DNA from: Chitinivibrionia bacterium
GTDB lineage: Bacteria; Fibrobacterota; Chitinivibrionia; Chitinivibrionales; Chitinivibrionaceae
Direction: 5' to 3'
Length of the DNA: 64,000 nt
Assembly (NCBI GenBank): GCA_009779925.1
Contig: WRAZ01000003.1
Span: 1-64,000 of the forward strand
In this document: one piece after another, positions 17,393 through 26,063 of the stretch
Layout of the letters: each line of letters begins with the position of its first letter
Position numbering within the stretch: position 1 is the stretch's first letter
The notes under the pieces: model-generated
Database searches by the model: none
Seen by the model: only the letters and a program-made list of their open reading frames with translations
What the model was told of the DNA's origin: nothing
Program-made: the position numbers and the translations under genes

Positions 17393-19837
17393 TTACCCCG
17401 TAATATCAATGTTGCTTTTTATACCTGCGCTCTGAACTTTTTGTTCTTCTTCAATCTTTTTGTTGAAACTGACGCGCACCGATTTTGTACCGATACTTTC
17501 GAGCGCTTTGTAAAATTCGTTGTAATTCAGTTTGAAATATTCAAGCATTTTTTCGTTAGTGAAATTTATTGCGACCTGCAACTGTTTTTCTAAGGTTAAG
17601 TTTGCCTTTGCCGAAACAGTATTGCCTTTTTCCAACTCGACTGTAAGTTCAACTTCGTTAGCTTGTTTTTTGCCTTTTTTTTCCTGTCCGTCTTTTTCGT
17701 CTTTGTTTATGCGAAGTTCCATTTGTATCCAAGCATTGCCGATTTGTACAGGAATAAGAACGGTTTGTTCGCTTCTTCCTGTGGTAATATCGACCTTGTT
17801 TGCGAGCAAATTTGCGGAATCAATCTTTTGTGAAAGCTCGTTTACGGAATTGGACAACAATCTCAGCCGTGAAAATGCTTCGCTTAATTTTTCGTCCGCC
17901 TGCAAATTCGGCAAATTCTGTAATTTTTGCGCCGCTTCTTTTATTTGGCTTGAAATTTCACGCAGGACGTTTCGCAGGTTTTCCTCCATTTGCGGTTGTT
18001 TTTCTCTGCGCAACAATTCTTCTTGCTTAATCGCTCCCTGCAAAATTCCGATTTTTGCCATAAGAAAATCTACCGGGTTTTCTTTTTTGAATATAATATC
18101 AGGATTTTTCAATATGTTTTCTATATTATCAAGTTTTTCCAGAGTATTTTGCATTTGTCCCCAAATTTGCGGAGAAGAAATTTCGGGTTTGTTATGTGCC
18201 GCAATTCTGGTTGTTATTGCCTCCGAATTAACCTGCATCAGTTCTTTCAACAAAATATCGGGTTTGCTTTTTATAAATTCTCGCATTTGTGCAGTAATAT
18301 TTTCAACGCTTTTTTCTGTGGCAAACAATGTTTTAAAATTTTGCAATATTGCGTCATTTTTGCTCGGTTCCGCAATATATTGCAATAACGCAGACAAAAC
18401 AGAAGGCGTAATCCTCCACATTGTCGCGGCTGAAGCGGCTGAGCCACCTGCCGTTTGTAGTATTTGTTGGGGTGTTTGTATGGGATTTGCTGTGTTTTGT
18501 AAGAAAGGCGTACTCACATTTTGAGTTTCGGTTGGTGTGGGGATTGCATTTTGTATAAATTGAGGAATTGGCATAGCTGGCGCATTTGTTGTTTGAACAG
18601 TGTTCAGGTTTTGCGCATTTTGCGGGCGTATAACACTTTCGGTTTGCGTGGTATTTTCGGGGCGCGCTGTGTTTTCCGTAAAACTTTTCAGTATGCTTCT
18701 CAAATTTTCAATAACTTCTTGCGAGAGTATTATAGGTTTTGGGCTTGTTCTTATAATGTTTGCCGTGTCGCTTATCAATTCTTTTGAAAATTCGGGAAAG
18801 TTTTTTTGTAAAACTGCAGAAAATTCGCTGTTAAACTGCGTATGAAGCACAAGCGGGAGAAATTTCGTCTCGCCACCGCCGATTTTTCCTTCAATTTTTG
18901 CAAACGAGAATGTGGCATTATCCCTTTGAGGCGATGATAAAATTTCAGTAAGCAAACTTTTTATACCTTCGCTTTGCGTAAGCGGAATTAAATTTTGAAT
19001 ATTCGCCCTGATATTTGCCTCGGTTTGCTTTATAAATACGGGTATTTTGTCGTTTTGCGTAGGGGCAGGTTTTAAACCTGCCCTATTATAGTTCGCCACT
19101 GTTTGATTTTCTGCAATATGCGTTTGGTTTTGCATTTGGGCAGGTTTAAAACCTGCCCCTACATTAGTGTTAGCGTTTTGGGTGAAGGTTTTTTCGCCGT
19201 TGCTAATTGTTTCATTTCCCAGCAAAAATTGTGATACGGCAAAAAAATCACGCGCCGACAAGTTGCCCGCCTTTACTTGCGTTGCCGTCCATTTGAAAAT
19301 CTCTTCCGTCGAAATGTTTTTCGGCAAGGCGTTTGCGTTTTGCAAAAGTTGGGAATTCGGCGATGGTTTTCGCAAAATCGCTTCAACTTCTTTTAGGATT
19401 GCGCGCGCCAATTCTTTTTCTTCGGGGGAGAGGTTTGATTTTTCTATTTGCGCAGTCAATTCCTGAGCGAGTTTTGCAAAATTTTCCGCGTTTTTAACGG
19501 CAGTCTGCGCAATGGACGCAAGTTTTTCGACGGATACGGATTTTATCGTCGCGTCCATTCCCTCGCCTCCTTGAGTTTTCGCTAAAATTTTTGAGAGAAG
19601 TTGCATCATTTCTTCTTTATTCTGCGGCGAAGACAACAGGGCGGTATCTGCGGTTTTGGGCGTTTGTGTCTGCGCAGGTTGTGCGGCTTGGCTTTCTTGC
19701 GGAGTTTGCGGAAGTTGCGGTTTTGTCGTGTTTTGCTCTTGCACTTTAGCAGTATTGCCGCCCTCTTCCTGAGGCATTTGGGCAAGATTTGCGATTTTAT
19801 GCAATGTTGTTTGAGGAATTATGTTTTGTAAATTCAA
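17393..19837 (-). CDS. FliK-like flagellar hook-length control protein
   Basis: An 814-residue protein of very biased composition (Gln, Asn, Thr, Ala, Pro) with a folded C-terminal part. The last 150 residues resemble the Flg_hook/FliK C-terminal domain: an ILIPVQIGNAWIQMELRI-like strand, then a Lys/Glu linker and EKQLQVAINFTNEKMLEYFK. FliK measures hook length and switches export specificity through FlhB, and a FlhB-like gene follows immediately. The gene carries two in-frame palindromic insertions (19059-19083 and 19138-19162), which add GAGFKPAQ and RAGLKPAPT to the disordered region. The start is ATG 19837, touching the stop of the preceding gene. The FliK assignment is by domain, composition and neighbours. 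Confidence 0.8.
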   Translation of the reverse strand: MNLQNIIPQTTLHKIANLAQMPQEEGGNTAKVQEQNTTKPQLPQTPQESQAAQPAQTQTPKTADTALLSSPQNKEEMMQLLSKILAKTQGGEGMDATIKSVSVEKLASIAQTAVKNAENFAKLAQELTAQIEKSNLSPEEKELARAILKEVEAILRKPSPNSQLLQNANALPKNISTEEIFKWTATQVKAGNLSARDFFAVSQFLLGNETISNGEKTFTQNANTNVGAGFKPAQMQNQTHIAENQTVANYNRAGLKPAPTQNDKIPVFIKQTEANIRANIQNLIPLTQSEGIKSLLTEILSSPQRDNATFSFAKIEGKIGGGETKFLPLVLHTQFNSEFSAVLQKNFPEFSKELISDTANIIRTSPKPIILSQEVIENLRSILKSFTENTARPENTTQTESVIRPQNAQNLNTVQTTNAPAMPIPQFIQNAIPTPTETQNVSTPFLQNTANPIQTPQQILQTAGGSAASAATMWRITPSVLSALLQYIAEPSKNDAILQNFKTLFATEKSVENITAQMREFIKSKPDILLKELMQVNSEAITTRIAAHNKPEISSPQIWGQMQNTLEKLDNIENILKNPDIIFKKENPVDFLMAKIGILQGAIKQEELLRREKQPQMEENLRNVLREISSQIKEAAQKLQNLPNLQADEKLSEAFSRLRLLSNSVNELSQKIDSANLLANKVDITTGRSEQTVLIPVQIGNAWIQMELRINKDEKDGQEKKGKKQANEVELTVELEKGNTVSAKANLTLEKQLQVAINFTNEKMLEYFKLNYNEFYKALESIGTKSVRVSFNKKIEEEQKVQSAGIKSNIDITG
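19059..19162. repeat. Pair of inverted GTAG palindromes inside the FliK-like gene
   Basis: Perfect 25-bp inverted arms lie at 19059-19083 and 19138-19162, each with GTAGGGGCAGG at its outer end and an internal palindrome centred on TTTAAA. The 54-bp spacer encodes Gln/Asn-rich sequence like the host protein, so two separate insertions are possible. Both arms are read through in frame on the minus strand, giving NVGAGFKPAQ and NRAGLKPAPT. Confidence 0.9.
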
Positions 19838-20854
19838 TTACGCCCTCCTGTCTGCCAACCTCAAAATCATTGCGACTTGGTCTTTGCTCATCTTTAAATC
19901 TTGCGCTATTTTACCGATGTCTTCATTTGCGTCGAAACGTCTCACTATTTCGTTTCTTATTTCTAACGCGCGCGGTGGCTTGGATTGTTGCGGCGTCGGT
20001 ATCGGCTTACTTTCGATTTTCGGCATAGTCGGCGGTGTTTGCGGTTTCGGCGCCTCGTATATTGCCTCCTGTTTTGGCGGCATTACTGTTTGGGGCGGAA
20101 TAACGCTCGCATTCGGCATTTCAATTTCAAATGACTGTGGAATTGGTTGCGGGATTTCCGCATTTGTTTGCTCTTGGGGTTTTATCGGCGCCGATATGTC
20201 TATTTTCAGCAAATCTTCGACTTTTGTGTTTGTCGGTGCAGGCGGGGACGGATATTTGCTTGCAAGTTCCCTTAACGAATAAATTGCGGTTTCCAAAGTC
20301 GGCGGTGTTTGCGGTGCGGGAGGCGGTACAATTTTCGACGACATCGGAGGTGCGGCTTGCTTCTTTTCTTGCTTTGGCTTTGTCGGCGCAACTTGTTTTT
20401 TTATGGGGGCTTTCTTGCCTTTTGGCAAAATTGCAAGGAAGAGCCGTGTAAAAATTAAAAATACTGCGGCAAGGACTGCGAGCGCGCCCATTCCTATTAT
20501 CAGTTTGTCAAGAATTGGTCGTCCCATAAAAGAATTGTATGCGTTTTCTATAAAATTTGCGGCAATTGCTGTTTGAGTTCGCGACGCTGTCGGCGTTTGT
20601 CCGTTTCTCTGTTCGCGCCTGCTTGTCTCTATTTCCGTTTTTATTATCGCCTGTAATTGCCTCATTTCAGCGACAAAGTTGTCTTGCAGTCCGCTTCTTA
20701 TCGCTTCTTGCTGAAGAAATTCCAATGAGTCCAACTGCCTTTGACGTTCTTCAAAACTGTAGCGGGGGATTTGCGCAAAAATAACAGTCGCAAGCGCCAA
20801 AATAACTACTGCGACGAATGCCGTTTTTATAAAAATATCTTCTTTTTCCAACAA
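19838..20854 (-). CDS. Hypothetical membrane protein of the flagellar operon with C-terminal HTH-like domain
   Basis: A 338-residue protein with two membrane segments, at about 10-27 and 118-140. A helical, charged periplasmic loop (RQRQLDSLEFLQQEAIRSGL) joins them. A long Pro/Lys/Gln-rich cytoplasmic stretch follows. The last 45 residues look like a helix-turn-helix (EIVRRFDANEDIGKIAQDLK, then MSKDQVAMILRL). Such tails occur in uncharacterised proteins next to fliK and flhB-like genes (DUF6115-like, by my reading). It starts the leftward flagellar operon, and its stop codon abuts the next start. The function is unknown. A link to flagellar assembly or membrane signalling is inferred from position only. 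Confidence 0.75.
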   Translation of the reverse strand: MLEKEDIFIKTAFVAVVILALATVIFAQIPRYSFEERQRQLDSLEFLQQEAIRSGLQDNFVAEMRQLQAIIKTEIETSRREQRNGQTPTASRTQTAIAANFIENAYNSFMGRPILDKLIIGMGALAVLAAVFLIFTRLFLAILPKGKKAPIKKQVAPTKPKQEKKQAAPPMSSKIVPPPAPQTPPTLETAIYSLRELASKYPSPPAPTNTKVEDLLKIDISAPIKPQEQTNAEIPQPIPQSFEIEMPNASVIPPQTVMPPKQEAIYEAPKPQTPPTMPKIESKPIPTPQQSKPPRALEIRNEIVRRFDANEDIGKIAQDLKMSKDQVAMILRLADRRA

Positions 20855-20937
20855 AATTCACTCCGATTTGTAAAAGTTGTTTGCCATTTATTATATTAAA
20901 TATACTTTATGACTTTTTATACGGGGGACCTGTTTTT

Positions 20938-21654
20938 ATGATAAAGGCAATTGTTTATCACAATGCGGAGTTGATTAAGACCTACGAATTTTCAAAATCG
21001 CCTGTTTCCGTCGGGCGCTTGCCCCACAATAACATACCGATTAACAGTATGGGAGTTTCGCGCCAACACCTTCAAATCAGTTATGATTGGGACAAAAAGG
21101 CGTATTTTGTAGATGACCTCGGTTCTACTAACGGAACTTTTATAGACGACAAAAAAATAACCAATATGCGAGTTGAAAGCGGTGCAAAAATCACTTTGGG
21201 CGAATTTACCATAGCTTTGGAATTTGTCGGAGAGCCGCCTGTTGCAGTGGAAGTTGCCAGCGAAGATTTGCAAGACAGCGGCGACAATTTGTCATCCGCC
21301 ACTCTTTCAAGTAAAGACGGTATGTTTTTCTCGAAAGTCTCATCGGATAGCGAAACAGATGACGAAAAAATCGTAGTAAAAGCGTTTTTGATAGAACTCA
21401 ATAACAAGATAATCTATCCGATAAACAAGCGTACTATGATGTTTGGAAGCGTTCCCGAAGACGATTTTTACGTGGCGAGCGGCATTTTTGACTCCGAAAA
21501 CATAGCAAAGCTTACAATAAATAACGGTGAATATTTAATTCAAGGGAAGAAATTCAAGCACAACGGGAACAAAGTGAGTAAATGCGTCTTGCAGAACAAA
21601 GACCGGATAGAAATTGGAAACTGCGTGTTTACTTTCAAGATAAAGGCAGACTAA
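20938..21654 (+). CDS. FHA domain protein
   Basis: A 238-residue protein with a clear N-terminal forkhead-associated domain: VSVGRLPHNNIPIN near 23-36, GVSRQHLQI near 40 and DLGSTNGTFIDDKKI near 60. These are the phosphothreonine-binding loop residues. A linker of about 60 residues is followed by a second, degenerate FHA-like half (MMFGSVPEDDFYVASG ... LQNKDRIEIGNCVFTFKI) without the Arg/Ser/His contacts. ATG 20938 is chosen: it gives a normal domain start, and earlier in-frame codons add a hydrophobic stretch with no ribosome site. It is divergent from the flagellar operon. No kinase gene is adjacent. Confidence 0.88.
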   Translation: MIKAIVYHNAELIKTYEFSKSPVSVGRLPHNNIPINSMGVSRQHLQISYDWDKKAYFVDDLGSTNGTFIDDKKITNMRVESGAKITLGEFTIALEFVGEPPVAVEVASEDLQDSGDNLSSATLSSKDGMFFSKVSSDSETDDEKIVVKAFLIELNNKIIYPINKRTMMFGSVPEDDFYVASGIFDSENIAKLTINNGEYLIQGKKFKHNGNKVSKCVLQNKDRIEIGNCVFTFKIKAD

Positions 21655-21786
21655 AAAGCGCCAAAAATCGTGCGCAAAATGTAAAAAAAAGTTTTTTTCG
21701 GCTAAACATTCAATTTGCCTTGCTTCTTGTTTGCGGCAATAAGTATTTTTGCGGTCGGAAAATAAGATTTAACGGAGATTTTTTAG

Positions 21787-22542
21787 ATGAGCAGAAAAAT
21801 ATTTATCGCAGGCAACTGGAAAATGAACACAACTGTTGAAGAAGCGGTTGAATTGGCAAAAAGTGTTGTTGCGGAATGCAAAGACAGAGGCGATGTAGAA
21901 GTTGCGGTTTGCCCTCCTTATGTAAATTTGTCGGCTGTTGCGCAGGCAATTAAAGGAAGCGGAATTAAACTCGGCGCGCAAGACGTTCATTGGGAAGCAA
22001 GCGGCGCATTCACAGGAAAAATTTCGGTAGCTATGCTTAAAAGCGTTGGTTGCGAATACGTAATCGTAGGGCACTCCGAGCAAAGACAATATTTCGGCGA
22101 AACCGACGAAACCGTAAATAAAAAAGCAAAAGCAACACTTGCGGGCGGCTTAAAACCTATAATCTGCGTAGGCGAATTGCTCGAAGAAAGAGAAAACGGC
22201 TTTACCGAAAAAGTTGTAGAAAAGCAAATTATCGGCGCATATAACGGTTTGTCAAAAGAAGAAGCGCTTAACACGGTTATCGCTTACGAGCCTGTATGGG
22301 CTATCGGAACGGGCAAAACTGCCACACCCGAGCAAGCGGAAGAAGTTCACTTGTTCATAAGAAAACAGTTGGAAAAATTGTACGATAAAGATTTGGCGGC
22401 TAAGCTTGTTATTCAATACGGCGGCAGTATGAACCCGAAAAACGCCAAAGAATTGTTGGCAAAAGATAATGTTGACGGCGGACTTATCGGCGGCGCTTCG
22501 CTTAAAGCCGAGCAGTTCAAAGGCGTGGTAATCCCGCAGTAA
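21787..22542 (+). CDS. tpiA: Triose-phosphate isomerase
   Basis: TpiA interconverts dihydroxyacetone phosphate and glyceraldehyde 3-phosphate. The 251 residues carry all signatures: AGNWKMNTT with Asn and Lys (about 8-16), the catalytic histidine in VIVGHSEQRQYFGE near 93-106, and the catalytic glutamate and mobile loop in AYEPVWAIGTGKTATPEQA near 165-183. The phosphate-binding QYGGSMNPKNA and GGLIGGASL are near the end. The ribosome site is AACGGAG upstream of ATG. secG follows 17 bases later, and the tpiA-secG-tRNA-Leu order is common. Confidence 0.98.
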   Translation: MSRKIFIAGNWKMNTTVEEAVELAKSVVAECKDRGDVEVAVCPPYVNLSAVAQAIKGSGIKLGAQDVHWEASGAFTGKISVAMLKSVGCEYVIVGHSEQRQYFGETDETVNKKAKATLAGGLKPIICVGELLEERENGFTEKVVEKQIIGAYNGLSKEEALNTVIAYEPVWAIGTGKTATPEQAEEVHLFIRKQLEKLYDKDLAAKLVIQYGGSMNPKNAKELLAKDNVDGGLIGGASLKAEQFKGVVIPQ

Positions 22543-22559
22543 AAAGAAGGAAAAAATAT

Positions 22560-22937
22560 ATGTTGTTTGGATTTATGGTCTTTTTGTTTTTGCTTGTGTG
22601 CGTGATTTTGGTATTTTTGGTGCTTATTCAAGACGATAAGGGCGGCGGTATTTCGGGCGCAATCGGCGGCGGAGTAAGCGCTACTGCAAACTCGCTTTTG
22701 GGTTCGCAGAATGCCGAAAACATTTTAACGCGCGGAACAAAAATTTTTGCGGCGGCATTTTTTGTGCTGACCCTTATTATTACGCTTTATGTTGCCAGAG
22801 GTAATCTGACGACTACGGCTTCGGGTGTGCGGGCTGTTGTGGAGCGCGAAGGCGCGGCAACACAGCAAATTAACGTTAATCCAGTTATGCCGATTGAGAT
22901 GCCGATGCTTCCTGTTCAGGAAGAGAGCGCAGAATAA
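22560..22937 (+). CDS. secG: Preprotein translocase subunit SecG
   Basis: A 125-residue SecG. The first helix is at about 4-26 (VFLFLLVCVILVFLVLIQ), followed by the typical DDKGGGISGAIGGG and the LGSQNAENILTRGTKIFAAA connection. A second helix lies at about 60-80, and a variable acidic tail of about 45 residues ends the protein. SecG assists SecYE-mediated export by topology changes with SecA. It follows tpiA with AAGAAGGA upstream and precedes two tRNA-Leu genes. Confidence 0.95.
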   Translation: MLFGFMVFLFLLVCVILVFLVLIQDDKGGGISGAIGGGVSATANSLLGSQNAENILTRGTKIFAAAFFVLTLIITLYVARGNLTTTASGVRAVVEREGAATQQINVNPVMPIEMPMLPVQEESAE

Positions 22938-22950
22938 ATGAGTTTTTTGT

Positions 22951-23037
22951 GCGGTCGTGGTGGAATTGGTAGACACGCAGGATTAAGGATCCTGTGGGGA
23001 TTGCCTTGTGCGGGTTCAAGTCCCGCTGACCGCACCA
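22951..23037 (+). tRNA. tRNA-Leu (anticodon AAG), copy 1
   Basis: An 87-base class II tRNA with encoded CCA. The acceptor is GCGGTCG with TGACCGC, and the D arm GTG/CAC is typical of tRNA-Leu. The anticodon stem CAGGA/TCCTG encloses TTAAGGA, so positions 34-36 are AAG and position 37 is G, as expected for CUN-reading leucine tRNAs. A long variable arm and the TTCAAGT T loop follow. A 34 would have to be deaminated to inosine to read CUC and CUA as well as CUU. Confidence 0.95.
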
Positions 23038-23051
23038 TTTTTTTTAACAAT

Positions 23052-23138
23052 GCGGACGTGGTGGAATTGGTAGACACGCAGGATTAAGGATCCTGTGGGG
23101 ATTGCCTTGTGCGGGTTCAAGTCCCGCTGTCCGCACCA
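23052..23138 (+). tRNA. tRNA-Leu (anticodon AAG), copy 2
   Basis: This copy is identical to copy 1, except for acceptor pair 5-68, which is A-T here and T-A in copy 1. This is a compensatory double change, so both genes fold equally well and are likely both functional. It encodes CCA and is followed by a T-run that may end transcription. The genes are 14 bases apart. Confidence 0.95.
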
Positions 23139-23143
23139 TTTTT

Positions 23144-24043
23144 TTAATACTTCTTCTTATTCATTTCTTCAAAAATCGCTATAAAATTCATATATCGGCT
23201 TTCGGCGATTTCTCCAGTTTCTACGGCGGATATTATTTTGCAATTCGGCTCGTTTCTGTGGGAACAGTTTGAGTATTTGCAAGGTGCATTTCGCAGGGTT
23301 TCGACAAAATCGTTCCAGTATGAAGCTACAAATTGCGGCTTTATTTCAGGCATTTCAAAAACCGAAAATCCCGGTGTGTCTGCTACAAAACCGCCGTTTG
23401 AAAGTTGCAGAAGCGATGTGTGCGAAGTTGTATTTTTCCCGCGAAGCAGTGCGCGCGACAATTCTTGCACCGCAAAATATTCGTCGGGAAGTAAAATCTG
23501 CATAATTGAACTCTTCCCGACACCCGACTGCCCTGCAAAAACCGAAACTTTGTCTTTTGCGACATCTTTTATTTGTTCTATTGATTTTGCGTCATCTTTG
23601 CTTGTTAGTAAAACGTCATAACCGATTTTTTTATAAATTTGTGCTATGTTTTGTAAATTTTCGAGTTGTTCGGCAGACAAAATGTCTATTTTGTTAAAAA
23701 CAATAGTTGTATGAATATTTTTTACGGCGGCGCAAAAGAGAAATTTGTCGATGTAAGACAAATCCAAGACAGGGTCTATAAAACAATTTATGAAAAAAAC
23801 ATTGTCGATATTTGCAATAAGGGGTTTTGGTAAAAAGTTTTTTCTTTCGCGAACATTGCGGATTATGGCATTGTCGGCAATTCCGTCAAATATTTCTACA
23901 TTTACGTAATCGCCGACAGCTATTCGTTTTTGCTTTGCTTTGGCAACGCCTTTAAGGACTGCGCGGACGGGATTTTCTTTTGCAATGTCCACTAAATAGT
24001 AGTTTTTTTGCTCCTGAATTACCCGTCCAAGTGTTAAACTCAT
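23144..24043 (-). CDS. rsgA: Ribosome small subunit GTPase RsgA
   Basis: RsgA (YjeQ) is a late-acting 30S subunit assembly GTPase. The 299 residues show an N-terminal OB-fold (GRVIQEQKNYYLVDI). The circularly permuted GTPase motifs come in the order FNKID (G4), then GQSGVGKSS (G1) near 172-180, then DTPGF (G3). A C-terminal zinc knuckle is visible in CKYSNCSHRNEPNC. The start is ATG 24043. It is convergent with the tRNA-Leu genes and lies downstream of a secreted protein gene. Confidence 0.96.
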   Translation of the reverse strand: MSLTLGRVIQEQKNYYLVDIAKENPVRAVLKGVAKAKQKRIAVGDYVNVEIFDGIADNAIIRNVRERKNFLPKPLIANIDNVFFINCFIDPVLDLSYIDKFLFCAAVKNIHTTIVFNKIDILSAEQLENLQNIAQIYKKIGYDVLLTSKDDAKSIEQIKDVAKDKVSVFAGQSGVGKSSIMQILLPDEYFAVQELSRALLRGKNTTSHTSLLQLSNGGFVADTPGFSVFEMPEIKPQFVASYWNDFVETLRNAPCKYSNCSHRNEPNCKIISAVETGEIAESRYMNFIAIFEEMNKKKY

Positions 24044-24056
24044 ATATAATGCGCGA

Positions 24057-24668
24057 TTATCTGTTCAGCTCGTCCATTGTCGCGCGATGACCTGCTCTCG
24101 CTCTTTCGGCGGTAAAGGCTATCGCCGTGATACCTTCGATGTCGTTGGTGAGTTCGAGTTCGCGGGTTGCTCTGTTGTTAACAAAAATAGCCAAAGTAAA
24201 ATCGCGCGCCCGATAGATGTTCTGGTCGTTTTCTATGAAGATATACAAATCTTCTTCGCCTGCGCCGTCAATAAGTTTTACGCGTGTGCCGCCGAAGAAA
24301 ATGTACTCTATCGCTTCTTGACGAACCATTTGGAAGCCGCCGTCTCGTCTTACCGCAAATTCGGCTGTGGAATTTATTCTTCCGCGGTTGCCGAAGCCGT
24401 TTCCTTCGAGGTAGCCGCCCGACATAAACATAATGTTTACGTTTCCGTTTACTGCTACGTCGCCTTCACCGGGAAATCTGCGCACCAAATCGACTTCAAA
24501 TCTTCCTAATTTTAACTGCCAAAAGTCCGCAGTCTGAACTCTTCCGTCCGAAGTTGTGAAATGAACGGTGCTTTGGGTCATCGCACGTTGGCGAAAATCC
24601 GCCGCGCTTTGTGCGAAACTAATGGTAAAAAATACTGAAATAATCAATGCAATTACTGCTTTTTTCAT
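24057..24668 (-). CDS. Hypothetical exported protein
   Basis: A 203-residue protein with a clear Sec signal peptide (about 1-19, ending in SFAQ). The mature part alternates charged and aromatic residues in a beta-rich pattern (NVNIMFMSGGYLEGNG, AEFAVRRDGGFQM, TLAIFVNNRATRELEL). I do not recognise a family, and a periplasmic beta-sandwich is possible. ATG 24668 has AAGGAG upstream. rsgA follows 13 bases after its stop, so the two may share a transcript. Confidence 0.75.
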   Translation of the reverse strand: MKKAVIALIISVFFTISFAQSAADFRQRAMTQSTVHFTTSDGRVQTADFWQLKLGRFEVDLVRRFPGEGDVAVNGNVNIMFMSGGYLEGNGFGNRGRINSTAEFAVRRDGGFQMVRQEAIEYIFFGGTRVKLIDGAGEEDLYIFIENDQNIYRARDFTLAIFVNNRATRELELTNDIEGITAIAFTAERARAGHRATMDELNR

Positions 24669-24738
24669 AAAAAACTCCTTTATTAGTTAATATTCTTGCA
24701 TAAATATACGAAATTTTACGCGGTTTTGCAGAAAAATC

Positions 24739-25767
24739 TCACTTTATGCGCCATTTGATTTCTTTTTGCGCTCGCATAGGAACGATTGAAATCTGCTCAT
24801 TTACCTTAAATTCGGCGGGGGCAGTCCACGGCTCGCGGACTAAAGTGATCGTATCTTTATTGTGCGGAAGACCGTAATAATCCGCGCCGTTTTTGGAGCA
24901 GAAATTCTCGAAATTTTCCCAAGCGTCGGCTTCTTCAAATGCTTCGGCGTAAAGGGGGAGCGCGGCGAATGCCGAATAAATTCCGCCAAATCCGCCGCTT
25001 GTTTCTTTTGCGCTTTTGGGGTGTGGAGCGGAATCTGTTCCGAGGAAAAATTTTTTGGAAGGCATTTTTATCGCTTTAAGCAGTGCTTGGCGGTGAGTTT
25101 CGCGTTTTAGAACGGGAAGGCAATAATTGTGCGGATTTATTCCGTTTTCAAAGATTGCGTTTCTGTTCATCAGCAAATGATGCGCGGTTATTGTTGCCGC
25201 AATTTCGTTATCGCACACAAAATCAACGCCTTCTTTGGTGGTAATATGTTCCAAAACTATTTTTAGTCCTGCTGTTTTCATTATCTTTTTGCTTAAAATA
25301 TCGTCAATAAAACGCTTTTCTTTGTCGAAAGCATCGACGTTTGCGTCGCTTACTTCGCCGTGGAGCAGAAGCGGAAGATTGTGCTTCGCCATTGCTTCGC
25401 AGACAGGGGCTATTTTGTCGAAATCGCTTATGCCCGCTTGCGAGTTTGTCGTGGCGTTGCTCGGATAGATTTTTATTCCCGTTATAAGTCCTGATTTTGC
25501 AAACGCTTCGATGTCGGCGGGAGTGTGGTCGTGGGTCAGATAAATAGTCATAAGCGGTTCAAAATTCGGATTTTTCGCCGCTTGCATTATTCTGTCGCGA
25601 TAGTTTTTGACATCGTCAAGCGTAATTATCGGCGGTTTTAAGTTCGGCATAATTATTGCCCGTGCAAAAACTTGCGCTGTGTGGGGAAGTACGACCGACA
25701 TAATCTCGTTGTCTCTTATATGCAAATGGAAATCATCGGGCTGAATTATTGTAATCTCGTTTTTCAT
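24739..25767 (-). CDS. pyrC: Dihydroorotase PyrC (class II)
   Basis: PyrC closes carbamoyl aspartate to dihydroorotate in pyrimidine synthesis. The 342-residue form starts MKNEITIIQPDDFHLHIRD, where DFHLHIRD supplies the first two zinc histidines. ATG 25767 with GGAGGATTTT upstream is preferred over any earlier start. Further ligands are visible in LLLHGEVS (about 133), LEHITTKEG (about 172) and LGTDSAPHPKS (about 242, catalytic aspartate). The length and motifs match the E. coli-type enzyme. No other pyr gene is near. Confidence 0.96.
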   Translation of the reverse strand: MKNEITIIQPDDFHLHIRDNEIMSVVLPHTAQVFARAIIMPNLKPPIITLDDVKNYRDRIMQAAKNPNFEPLMTIYLTHDHTPADIEAFAKSGLITGIKIYPSNATTNSQAGISDFDKIAPVCEAMAKHNLPLLLHGEVSDANVDAFDKEKRFIDDILSKKIMKTAGLKIVLEHITTKEGVDFVCDNEIAATITAHHLLMNRNAIFENGINPHNYCLPVLKRETHRQALLKAIKMPSKKFFLGTDSAPHPKSAKETSGGFGGIYSAFAALPLYAEAFEEADAWENFENFCSKNGADYYGLPHNKDTITLVREPWTAPAEFKVNEQISIVPMRAQKEIKWRIK

Positions 25768-25807
25768 AGAAAATCCTCCGAAAATATTGAGGAAAGAAGA
25801 GGGAGAA

Positions 25808-25879
25808 TACACCCACGGGGAGTCGAACCCCGCTTGCAAGGATGAAAACCTTGAGTCCTAACCGATAGACGATGGGTGC
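25808..25879 (-). tRNA. tRNA-Glu (anticodon TTC)
   Basis: On the minus strand the acceptor GCACCCA pairs with TGGGTGT, with a G-U first pair, which is slightly unusual. The anticodon stem CAAGG/CCTTG encloses TTTTCAT, so the anticodon is TTC. The T arm is CGGGG/CCCCG with TTCGACT. The discriminator is A, and CCA is not encoded, unlike the two tRNA-Leu(AAG) genes. Confidence 0.93.
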
Positions 25880-25895
25880 ATAAATCTAAAATGCG

Positions 25896-25911
25896 GAGTG
25901 AAAATACTATA
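25896..25911 (-). promoter_or_regulatory. Probable -10 region of the tRNA-Glu gene
   Basis: On the minus strand TATAGT (25911-25906) is followed by ATTTT and sits 26 bases before the tRNA 5' end. The sequence around it (TTTGGCAATATAGTATTTT) resembles the TTTGCAATATAGTATATT before the AAA ATPase leader. Confidence 0.45.
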
Positions 25912-26063
25912 TTGCCAAATATCCGCGCAAGGGATAATCGTAAAAAATGTGATTTTCTTTAAAAAAAATGTTTTTTTGAATAAAAATGAATAAAGTCCCC
26001 CAAACTTAGTGGCGCAATGTATTTTTATGCAACTTGAAAATAGTACATACAGGAGGTGTGTAA

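Noticed and set aside
22951-23138. Reading the tandem tRNAs as tRNA-Leu(TAA)
   Set aside because: The only five-pair anticodon stem (CAGGA/TCCTG) leaves loop TTAAGGA, placing AAG at 34-36. G at 37 also fits a CUN reader, not a UUA reader.
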